Assembly (NCBI RefSeq): GCF_031877795.1
Contig: NC_133971.1
Location: 8,967,973-9,031,972 of the forward strand
Length of the DNA: 64,000 nt
Reading direction: 5' to 3'
Origin: Strix aluco
Taxonomy: Eukaryota; Chordata; Aves; Strigiformes; Strigidae
In this document: piece by piece, positions 24,534-33,099 of the stretch
Position numbering within the stretch: the stretch's first letter is position 1
How the letters are laid out: the number at the start of each line of letters is the position of its first letter
The notes under the pieces: model-generated
Databases searched by the model: none
The model's input: only the letters and a program-made list of their open reading frames with translations
Told to the model about the DNA's origin: nothing
Program-made: the position numbers and the translations under genes

Positions 24534-27500
24534 CTAGAAAGCAAAAGCATGTGCAACATGGTGACTTCTTGGAAGCAAACAGAGCTAAAGCAACCCCCAC
24601 CCAAAGCCCTACACTTCTGTGGTCAGCCCTCCGATGCCCTGTCTGCAGGCTTCAGCTCATCCTGCAGAGGAAAACATTCATGTTTGGAGAGCAGTGGCCA
24701 AAGAGAGGCCACAGGACAAGCGAGGCTGAGAGGACAACACTCGATGCCCAGCCCTGTCAGAAGCAACACAGAGGTTTCTGGTGTCCCAAGCCCCAGCCGG
24801 TGCCAACCCTCAGTCCCCCCCTCTCACCTCTGAATCTCTCCAGGGGGGCTGGCAGCTCCTTGTCTGCTGGGCTGGAAAGGCTGCCCGCTTCCTCCTCAAA
24901 GAGCTCCCTGCAGTTCTCCACCAGAAACTCCACCAGCACATTCACCTGCACACATCAAACGGTGGGTCTCAATCCCGCTGCCTGACAAGGGACCAAGCAG
25001 CCTTTCCCACCCCTGCCCCCTGCTCCTGCCCAGAGCCTGTGGCTGTGGGGCTGCTCCTCCAGGCAGCCATCCCGACAGCATTTGCTGGTGGGAGGAGGCC
25101 TGCAGAGCCCTCTGCGCAGCCAAGCGCTGGTGGGCCGGGAAGGCTGCCCCGGCGGGTGGGATGTGTACCTTGTGGGTGACCTCCAGCATGGCCTCCAGCG
25201 GGAGCAGGTCCGCGTGGGCTGGGCTCAGTAGGTTTGGCCCAACGCAGACAGCCAGGTTGCTGCAGCCCATCCTGCTGGTGGCTGCGTGGTGGCTGATGTG
25301 CTGGAGGAGGGACAGCAGTCGCTTCAGAAGGAGGAGGTTGGCTGCAGGCAACTTCTCGGCCACCCTGGGGGAACAGGAACACGGCGCTAATAAAGCAGAT
25401 GTTGCCCACAGCGTTCCCCAGACTCGCCCGAGGCCGGTGGGAGCCAGCGCAGCTTTCCAGGTGCTCTGGGCCAGCGGTCAGGGCTCCTGCTCAACAGGCA
25501 GGCTGCTGCCCACACTTACGCTCTCAGCTCCCACATCTTCTCCTCCCTGCTGGCCTTCTGCATCGCCGCCATCCAGTCCTCGTAGAGGTCGGTCACGAGG
25601 AGCTTGCAGGGGATGCTCCGGAGGAAGTCCTGCAAGGCCCAGGGCTCCAGGTGAGCCTTTGAACACTCGGGGCCAGCCAGGAGCTCCTCCAGCCGCAGGG
25701 CAGAAGCGCTCACCTTCAGGATGGCGGCCAGCAGCAGCGCAGGCTGGCTTCCCAGGTCGACGTCTGCGCCGCAGTCCAAGGCCTCCCGCAGCTCCCGAAG
25801 CTCTGTCCCACCGGCGGCTCTGCAGAATATCCCCTCCGTTGACGGTCCTTCCTGCTGCAGCACAGCCAGCAGCTCCTACAGGACAGGCAGGAGGACAGTT
25901 GCGTGGCTGAGGAGCCGCCTTCCAGCGGCAGTGGCCAGAGCACTGCCCCAGAGCTGGCTCCGTGCTGGGGGTGAAGAGCCCAGTGCCCCATCCCCGGAGC
26001 ACTTGGGGACACCCGCTGCCCCTCCGGAGCCTGTGGAGGGAGGGCTGGGGACCCCCTGGACAGGCTGGCTGACCTGGATGGGCCAGGGCAGTGTGCCATC
26101 CTCCCCGCAGAGGGCTGCCAGGGGCTGCCCAAAGAGCGCCCTGCTGCAGCCGGAGCCCGCCTGCCCTGGCGCCGGGGCAGCGGCCGGGCTCCGCCGCAGA
26201 CCAAAGGGCCAGGGCAGCCCCCGCCTCCTCCTCCTGCTGCTGCTGATGATGATCCCTCCTGTTGCAAAGGAAAAGAGAGAAGAGCCCGTCAGTGGATGCC
26301 GCCAGGCCAGTGCTCCCGGAGCCTGCCCTGCCCTGCCCTGCCCTGCCTGCAGCACGATGCTGAGCTGTGTGGCAGGACAGGCAGGGAGCCGGCAGCTGGA
26401 ACCATGGCTCCAGCTCAACAGCTCCGGCTCAGGGGCTCCTGGGAGCCTGGGACAGCCTGGCCCAGTCCTGGCCCTGTCCTCTTCCAGGCTGTGGGCAGCA
26501 CCAGAGGCTGTGTGTCCCTGCAGAGCCACGTCCATCGGCCGCTGCCCAGCGCTGTCCTTCCTTCTCCGGCTGACGTCCTCCCTCGGGCTGCCCAACCTGC
26601 ATGGGGACACTCAAGGGACACGTGAGCACAGCCCAGCCACTTGCAGGAGGGGCTTTTTTTTCCCAAACTAACCTGGTGAGCGGCAAAGTCCCCCTTCACT
26701 GCTAGACGGGACCGTTGGAGGCCCTTGCTTGAGATCAGCCTGCAAGAACCCGGCACCAGCAGCCTGAGCACTGCGGAGTGGGGAACCTCTGCCCTCCCGG
26801 GCCCTCTGCCCCATGTGGCAGGTTTCCTCCCAGTGCCACCAGCGAGGATATGCCGGCATTCCTGGTGGCTCCTCAACCCTCCCCACTCCCTGAATTGCAC
26901 CGAGGGACCCTCCCTCTCTCCCTCCCTCCCAAGCTCACCCCACTGCACGCCCATCCCTGCACCCCAGCACAGCCAGACAGCCGTTCTCCCCTCTGCCTGG
27001 CCCTCCACCAGCCTCTCCAGGCTCCTGGTGCTGAACAGCCTCCCCTGGCAAGAGAGAAGCAGTGGCAGAAGGTGAGCAGTGATGCCTGTGCTGCTCAGCT
27101 GGAGGAGCAGTGCTGGGGACAGCGCCCAGGCCAGAGAGACACTCACGGCATGGCGGCGGCTCAGTTCCTTCTCCAGGAGCTTGAGTGACGGGACAAGGTT
27201 TACTCGGGGCTTCTTGGCTCCGTCGGGTGTCCTGTGCACCAGGAAGGGACAGGGAGAGAGCTGGGTGAGCCCCAAGCCGCCTCTTCTCTCTCATCAGGCA
27301 GCTCTCCCTGAGAGCTGCCTGCAGCCGCGGAGGCACCTCTCCCCAGCTGGGGAGCTGTGTTCCCCCATCTGGCTGTGCCTGCAGCACCCCCCAGCTTACC
27401 CCAGCAATGTATGCACCCACAGCTCCTTCTGCGCCTGGGAGCTGCAGCAAGAGGAGAAACAGCGTCAGGCCCCGCTGCCCCCCAGCCCGTGGGCAGAGGC

Positions 27501-28286
27501 GGATGCCTGCACAGCCCTGCCCCGTGGGGAAGGACACAGGGGCAGGACGAAGCCCCGTGGGGCAGGACAGAGCCGCTGCCCAGACCCTGGCTCCCTCTGT
27601 CCTGCCACAGCACCTGCTTTGGCCCTTCCCTTCTGGGGATCAAAAGGTGACCAGGGGATGCAGGACGCAGAAATGCCCCCCATCCCTCCCTGCCGGTGTG
27701 CTGCCCGCTCCCTGCCCAGGCTCTGCACGGAGGGCAGAGGCCCTTCACAGGAACCTCTCCTGCCCGGCCGTGGGATGTGGCACCACGACTCACCCGAAAG
27801 TGGCAGTGCAGGAGCCCCTGGGCCAGAGGAAGATGAGGGAGCTCCTCTCCTCGCGGCTGCCGACACCCTCCACCTCTTCCTCCCATGCCGCCTCCTTCCC
27901 GTCACTCAGCACCCACAGCTGGTCCAGGGCCAGGCGGAGCTGTGGGCGCAGGGTGGTGCCACCTCTGCAGAGAGCAGAGGCAGGCAGTGAGCTGGAGGTG
28001 GCCTCCTTGGGGTGCCCCCCCCGGGCAGAGCCCTGCTTCCCCCCCTACCCTTGGGACGGGCATTGGTGCATCCAGCACACAGGTCCCGGGGCCGGGGGCC
28101 ATGGTGTCCCAGCCCTTCAGCCAGGGCCAGGGATGGGGCAAGGGCAGCTGGGTTGGAGGGTCTTACCGCAGCTTGGTGACCACCAGTTCCTCCTGGAGGA
28201 GGAGAAGGCGCCTCTCGCTCCTCTTGCAGCCCCGGGTCAGCTGCACATCTGCGCTCAGCACCAGCTCTGCATCGGCGAGAGCGTCC
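24388..28286 (-). CDS. ARHGAP20/TAGAP-like RhoGAP with PH domain, partial
   Basis: Eleven minus-strand exons join with matching phases and no stop, about 467 codons. In order they are 28167-28286, 27794-27964, 27400-27441, 27147-27231, 26673-26739, 26074-26258, 25714-25875, 25520-25629, 25169-25364, 24828-24945 and 24388-24533. The first four encode a PH domain like that of ARHGAP20 (ERRLLLLQEELVVTK, SSLIFLWPRGSCTATF, QKELWVHTLL). Exons 25169-25875 encode the RhoGAP domain (GPSTEGIF, DFLRSIP, LPAANLLLLKRL, NLAVCVGPNLL). RhoGAPs speed GTP hydrolysis by Rho GTPases. The Ras-association domain that ARHGAP20 has between these domains is missing, and the RhoGAP sequence is also close to TAGAP. The arginine finger is replaced by cysteine. 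The 5' end is not found, and extra 3' exons are tentative. Confidence 0.85.
24828..24945 (-). CDS. Exon 10: end of the RhoGAP domain
   Basis: 118 nt between tgtgtgcag and gtgaga begin VNVLVEFLVENCRELFEEE, matching the LVEFLIDNCFEIFGE helix that closes the RhoGAP domain of TAGAP and ARHGAP20. A serine/proline-containing tail follows. Confidence 0.9.
25169..25364 (-). CDS. Exon 9: RhoGAP domain core helices
   Basis: 196 nt between cccccag and gtacac. It encodes VAEKLPAANLLLLKRLLSLL and SNLAVCVGPNLLSP. The NLAVxxGPNLL motif, with its conserved asparagine, is present and supports a folded RhoGAP domain. Confidence 0.92.
25520..25629 (-). CDS. Exon 8: RhoGAP domain, DFLRSIP segment
   Basis: 110 nt between gccttgcag and gtaagt encode DFLRSIPCKLLVTDLYEDWM and AAMQKASREEKMWELR. 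DFLR-IP is a RhoGAP signature that helps bind the GTPase. The remaining GC joins the next exon to give alanine. Confidence 0.9.
25714..25875 (-). CDS. Exon 7: RhoGAP domain, arginine-finger region
   Basis: 54 codons in phase 0 between gtcctgtag and gtgagc. It contains LQQEGPSTEGIFCRAAG, where active family members have GIFR. The finger position is a TGC cysteine codon at 25822-25824, with an arginine one residue later. It continues with LRELREALDCGADVDLGSQP and LLLAAILK. Confidence 0.9.
26074..26258 (-). CDS. Exon 6: basic region before the RhoGAP domain
   Basis: 185 nt between ttgcaacag and gtcagc. It encodes SSSRRRRRGLPWPFGLRR, then ALFGQPLAALCGEDGTLPWP. These match the KRRRSIINWAFWR and LFGISLPNICENDNLPKP blocks that open the RhoGAP domain of ARHGAP20, and the equivalent blocks of TAGAP. 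Confidence 0.87.
26673..26739 (-). CDS. Exon 5: short linker, tentative
   Basis: 67 nt between gttcttgcag and gttagt. In the phase set by its neighbours it encodes ADLKQGPPTVPSSSEGGL, a low-complexity linker, and its last base completes a glycine with the next exon. There is no homology support; the case rests on splice sites and phase. An alternative exon near 26520-26610 cannot be excluded. Confidence 0.5.
27147..27231 (-). CDS. Exon 4: linker after the PH domain
   Basis: 85 nt between ggtgcacag and gtgagt encode TPDGAKKPRVNLVPSLKLLE followed by KELSRRHA. The segment parallels the linker that precedes the Ras-association domain in ARHGAP20. It ends on a full codon. Confidence 0.8.
27400..27441 (-). 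CDS. PH-domain exon 3 (short) of the RhoGAP gene
   Basis: A 42-nt exon between ttgctgcag and gtaagc encodes SQAQKELWVHTLLG, the C-terminal helix of the PH domain with its key tryptophan. It corresponds to the SPEQKDKWLSLLQ helix of ARHGAP20. Confidence 0.85.
27794..27964 (-). CDS. PH-domain exon 2 of the RhoGAP gene
   Basis: 171 nt between ctctgcag and gtgagt. It continues the PH domain with LRLALDQLWVLSDGKEA, an acidic loop EEEVEGVGSREE, and SSLIFLWPRGSCTATF, matching the SFVLGWPTxxxVATF segment of ARHGAP20. The phase (one base in, two out) agrees with both neighbours. Confidence 0.87.
28167..28286 (-). CDS. PH-domain exon 1 of the RhoGAP gene
   Basis: Acceptor tgctccgcag, donor gtaaga; one base, 39 codons, two bases. 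It encodes LVLSADVQLTRG and ERRLLLLQEELVVTK, the first strands of an ARHGAP20-type PH domain, where GxxQLKxGLQxxERHLFLF is usual. The exon holding the start codon was not identified upstream. Confidence 0.85.
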
Positions 28287-29556
28287 CTGCGGAGCAGAGC
28301 ACGGCAGGCATCAGAAAGGGGCGCGGCCCTTTCTGTGGGGCGCGGCCGTGCCCCTCTGTCCCCGAGCCACGGGGGGAGCTCACCTGGAGCCACAGCAGCC
28401 GTTGGCCTGGCCCATCCTGCCCGGGACAGGAGGACCCTCGCTGTGCACCAAGGATGCGGCCCAGCCGGTGACAGCGAGGATGGGAAGCGGGTTGCCGGAG
28501 CCTGGTCAGCGCTGCTCGGCCAGACCCTGCCTCCTCCCAGTGCCGCTCTGTGCCAGCACAGCTCCGTGCTGCTGGAGCTGGGGGCTGTTGGCTCCAACTG
28601 ACTGACAGCCCGACCCCAACGGACAGTGGGAGGGACCACGGGCTGGGCGTTCTCTCCAGCATGGCCCCGCCTCTCTAGCATGGCCCCGCCTCTCTTGCCC
28701 TGGGGAGCCCAGCGCAGGACAGAGCAGAGGGAAGGACCCCCCCTCCCTCCACCTGCTGGCAATGCCTCTTGCCTTGGGCTTCCCCGCTGGCTCCGGGGCT
28801 CCAGCTGCACTTGGTGCCGCTGCTCACCACCCTCTGGCCTTGGCTGGTCAGCCATTTTCTACCCACCTCCCCCTCTCCTCAGCCAGCCCACGCTGCTTCA
28901 GCGTCTCCACGGGGCTATTCTGGCAGACGCTGCGGAAAGCCTTCCTCACGTCTGGGTGGACAGTGGCCACCGCACTCCTCTCGTCTCCCCAGCCAGTCAT
29001 TTCACCACAGAAGGTTATTAGGTGGGGCCAGCAGGGTTTCTCCTGCTGACTCCATGCTGATGCCTAGTTCCAATGACCTTTGTTCCTTCATGTTTCCAGG
29101 ACGTGCTGCGGCATTCCCAGCACCTCCATGAACACAGGAGCCCCTTTTCTCATCCAATATAATAATACGTTCAGGGTACCTGGTCCTATCTAAAACTGCT
29201 ATGGAAATACTTGTGTGCTTGGCCTTAATCCAGGCGTGGTTTTTTCAAGCCTCTCCAAGGACGTGACTGTGAACACTATAGTAACTATTGAACAAGATGT
29301 GCGGGCTTTGTCCTCATGAGTCTACACGAGAGGGGAGAAGCAGCTGTGGTGGGGCAATTCCCTCCCTGCTTGCGGGGCCGCTTGGTGCTTGGTGTGATTC
29401 CAACCCCTCTCCCGGGCCACACACCAGCCGAGGGTGGTGTGGATTGTACATGGCAGGGGACTAAAGCCTGCAGCTCGTCGAGCCTGAACTGGAGTTCAAC
29501 TGCCCATTGGCCAGGATCCTGCAGCCCTCGTCATGATGGTGCCTGGGGGACACACG

Positions 29557-29585
29557 GGGACGGACGGACGGACGGACGGACGGAC

Positions 29586-29620
<35 letters not shown>
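29557..29620 (+). repeat. Compound microsatellite (GGAC)n then (CA)n
   Basis: About eight GGAC units run directly into about sixteen CA units, at the left edge of the second minisatellite array. Confidence 0.95.
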
Positions 29621-29621
<1 letters not shown>

Positions 29622-29744
29622 CAGAGAGGGGTGTCTTGGGAGGAACCAGGCACCTGGGGAGTCCCCAGCCCCACTCTGAGGGAACCCAGGTGTCCAGGGG
29701 GTACCCTGGTATGTGTTGGGGTCACTGGAGTGGAGGTTGGTCAC

Positions 29745-32211
29745 GGGGGTGTTTGGGGAAGTTTTGGGGTGATTTGGGGTACATGGGCTGATTTGGGATG
29801 ATATGGGGGGCTTGGGGGCATATGGGGAGGTTTTGGGGGTGATTTAGGGTATATGGGGGTTTTTGGGGTGGTTTGGGGGGTATGGTGGTTTGAGGGGATG
29901 GGGGGTGATTTGGGGTATATATGGGCATTTGGGGGGATATGGGCAGGTTTTGAGGTGATTTGGGGGTATTTGGGGAGATATGGGGGATTTAGGGGGGATT
30001 TGGGGGGTTTGGCGGGTATGGGGAGGTTTTGGGGGTGATTTAGGGGATATGGGGAATTTTGGGGTGATTTGTTGGGATACGGGTGCTTTTGGGGTCATAT
30101 GGGGGATATGGGGGAATATGGGGGTGTTTTAGGTTTATTTGGGGGGTTATGGGGGTTTGGGGGGATGTGGGGTTGATTTGGGGGGATATGGGGTTTTTTG
30201 GGGGTGATTTGCTGGGATATGTGGGGGTTTGGGGGGATATGGGGGATATAAGGGGGACTTTAGAAGGATATGGGGGTTTTGGGGTGTAATGGGCAGTATT
30301 TGTGGGGATATGGGGAGATACGGAGGGTTTCGGGGGGTTGGGTGGATATGGGGGAATTCTGGGGACATATGGGGAGGTTTTGGGGGTGATTTAGGGGATA
30401 TGGGGAGGTTTTGGGGTGATTTGGAGGATATAGAGGAGGTTTGGGGGGTATAGTGTGTTTGGTGGTGATATGGGGGTGTTATGAGAAATGGAGGGTTTTT
30501 GGGGTGATCTGGGGGGTTATGGAGTGCTTTGCGGTGATCTGGTGGATATGGGGCAATATGGGAAAGTTTTGGAGTGATTTGGGGGGATATGGGGGGTTTG
30601 GTGTGATTTTGGGGGATATGGGAGCAGTTGAGGGAGTTATGGGGTGATTTGGGGGATATGGGGAATTTTGGGGTGATTTGTTGGGATATGGGTGGCTTTA
30701 GGGTCATATGGGGATATGGGGGGATATGGGGGTGTTGTAGAGCTATTTGGGGGTTTGGGGGGGGTTAGGGGATATGGGAGGGGTGGTTTGGGGGGATACG
30801 GTTTATTTGGGGGTGATTTGGTGGGATATGTAGGGGTTTGGGGGGATATGGGGGATATAAGGGGGACTTTGGAAGTGTATGGGGGTTTTGGGGTGTAATG
30901 GCAGGTTTTGAGATGATTTGTGGGGATATGGGGAGATATGGGGGGTTTTGGGGGGGTTGGGTGGATATGGGGGTTTTGGGGGCATATGGGGAGGTTTTGG
31001 TGGTGATTTAGGGGATGTGGGGAGGTTTTGGCATGATCTGGGGATATACGGGATGTTTGGGGGTAATATGGGGGATATGGGGAAGTTTTGGGGTGATTTG
31101 GGGGATATGGGTGGGTTTTGGGATGATTTGGTGGGATATGGGGGGTTTTGGAGATATGGTGTGATTTGGGGGCATAAGGGGGGTTTAGGGGTGATTTGGG
31201 GGGATATGGGGGCTTGGGGGGATATTGTGGGGTGATTTGGGGGGATATGGGTAGTTTTGGGGGTGAGTTGGGGGGATATGGGTGGGTTTGGGGCCATATG
31301 GGGAGGTTTTGGGGTTGATTCGGGATATATGGGGGATTGGGGGGATATGGGGGATATGAGAGGGGTTGGGGGGATATGGCAGGTGATTTGGGGGGATATG
31401 GGTGGTTTTGGGGGTGATTTGGTGGGATATGGGGAGGTTTGGGTGGATATCGGGTGGTGATTTGGGGGTGATATGGCGGTGTTTGTGGGTATATGGGGGA
31501 TAGAAGTGGTATTTTGGAAGGATATGGGGGGGTTTGGGGTGATATGGGAAGGTTTTGAGGTGATTTGGGTGTATTTGGGGAGATATGGGGAATTAAGGGG
31601 GATTTGGTGAGATATGGGGAGGTTTGGGGGCATATGGGGAGGTTTGGGGGGTGGTTTAGGGGATATGGGGGGGTTGTGTGTTGATTTGGGAATATAGAGG
31701 AGGTTTAGCGGGTATAGTAAGTTTGGGGGTGATATGGGGTTGGTTGAGGGGATATGGGGGTGATTTGGGGTTTATGGGGGTTTGGGGGGATATGGGGGTG
31801 TACGGGGAATTTTAGGGGTGATTTGGGGATATATGGGGGGTTTGCAGTGATATGGGGGTATATGGTGGGGTTGGGGGTATATGGGGGTGATTTGGGAGCA
31901 TATGGGTGGTTTTGGGGGTGATTTGGTGGTATATGGGGGGTTTGGATGGGATATGTGGGGGAGACTTGGGGGATATGGGGGTGTTTGGGGGATATGGGGG
32001 ATATAAGGGTTAATTTGGAAGGATATGGGGACTTTTGAGGTGATCTGGGCAGATTTAGTGAGATATGGGGTTTGGGGGCTTATGGGGAGTTTTGGGGGTT
32101 GATTTAGGGGATATGGGGTGTTTGGGGGTGATCTGGTGGGATATGGGGTGGTTTGGGGGGATATGGGGGATATAAGAGTTATTTTGAAATGTTATGGGGG
32201 GGTTTATCCCC
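29745..32211 (+). repeat. G-rich minisatellite array 2
   Basis: About 2.5 kb of degenerate tandem repeat from the same word family as 21112-21712 (TTTGGGGTGATTTGGGGGAT, GATATGGGG). G-runs of three to six bases occur every 6-10 bases, so the + strand has strong potential for G-quadruplexes. Frames of 60-280 codons in it are repeat artefacts. Confidence 0.92.
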
Positions 32212-32700
32212 CACAAGATCCCTCCCAGTACCCCAGTAGCCCCCACTGGACCCTTCTTGCACCCCATTACTGTCCCCCAGGACCCCAATATCTCCCCCAG
32301 AAACCACCCCCAGGAGACCATTAGACACTCCCCCGCCCCCCCCCAGACACTAATAACCCCCTGAACTCCCCCATGACCCCAATAACACCCCCCAAGCACC
32401 AAGACCCTCCACCAATACCTCCCTTATGACACACCCAGGACCCCAGTACCTCCCCCAGAACCCCCTCCAGGATGTCCCCAATCCCCCCACCTCAGACACC
32501 AATATCTCCCTCAAAACTCCCCCAAGGACCCCAATAATCCTCCCAAACCCCTCCAGGACACCCCCCCCCTCCGCCCCGACTCCATTACACTCCTTCTAGG
32601 ATACAAATACCCCCCCAGGGCCCCAATAACCCCCACATCTCCCACAGAACCCCAATAACACCCCCCCCAATAATCCCCCCGGGTCCCAAATCCCCGCTCA
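32212..32700. repeat. C-rich repeat block of opposite strand bias
   Basis: The base composition flips from G-rich to C-rich at about 32211. The block repeats words like ACCCCAATAACACCCCCC and AGGACCCCAATA. These are not the exact complement of the G-rich units, so it is a different or inverted repeat family. Confidence 0.75.
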
Positions 32701-32979
32701 CGGCACATGCAGGAGTGTGGGCAGGTGCTGTGGAGGGACAACGTGCTGGAGCCCCCCCGGGGGTCCCCCTGGCCCCCACAGAGCCTACTTCCTGCTGACA
32801 GTCTGCGAGGGCTTATGGTCTGCAGTGAGGCGGCCTAGGCAGGAGGTCCTCCAGCTCTCTGTGGTCTGCACTGAGGGATGTTCCAGGAAGAGAGTTTGGT
32901 TCACCCAGCAAGTGGGAATTCCTCCTTTTAAAACACTCGCTTTGTTCTGGATGGCTGAATGAATTTTTCTCCTTCAAAG

Positions 32980-33063
32980 GTGGCACCAGCACCAGCACCA
33001 GCACCAGCAGCACCAGCACCAGCAGCACCAGCACCAGTGGTGGTGGCTCCGGCCTAGCAGTGG
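32980..33063 (+). CDS. Possible Ser/Thr-repeat exon
   Basis: An acceptor with a good pyrimidine tract (tttttctccttcaaag) and a gtgagt donor flank 84 nt made mainly of an ACCAGC repeat. In the one frame that runs cleanly it encodes GGTSTSTSTSSTSTSS and then GGGSGLAVG. It may be a real low-complexity exon of an unknown gene or a microsatellite with chance splice sites. Confidence 0.25.
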
Positions 33064-33099
33064 GTGAGTGCAGGGGCTGGGGCCGATTTCCCTGGAGGG

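Noticed and set aside
25721-26671. 316-codon + strand frame
   Set aside because: Antisense to RhoGAP exons and their introns; composition-driven.
27407-28471. 354-codon + strand frame
   Set aside because: It is the shadow of the minus-strand RhoGAP exons and GC-rich introns. It has no domain, and the opposite strand has homology and splice sites.
29557-29620. Short regular repeats as a possible CRISPR array
   Set aside because: Units are 4 and 2 bp without spacers; a simple microsatellite.
30803-31633. 276-codon proline-rich minus frame
   Set aside because: Minisatellite artefact of low-complexity Pro, Ser, Ile and His.
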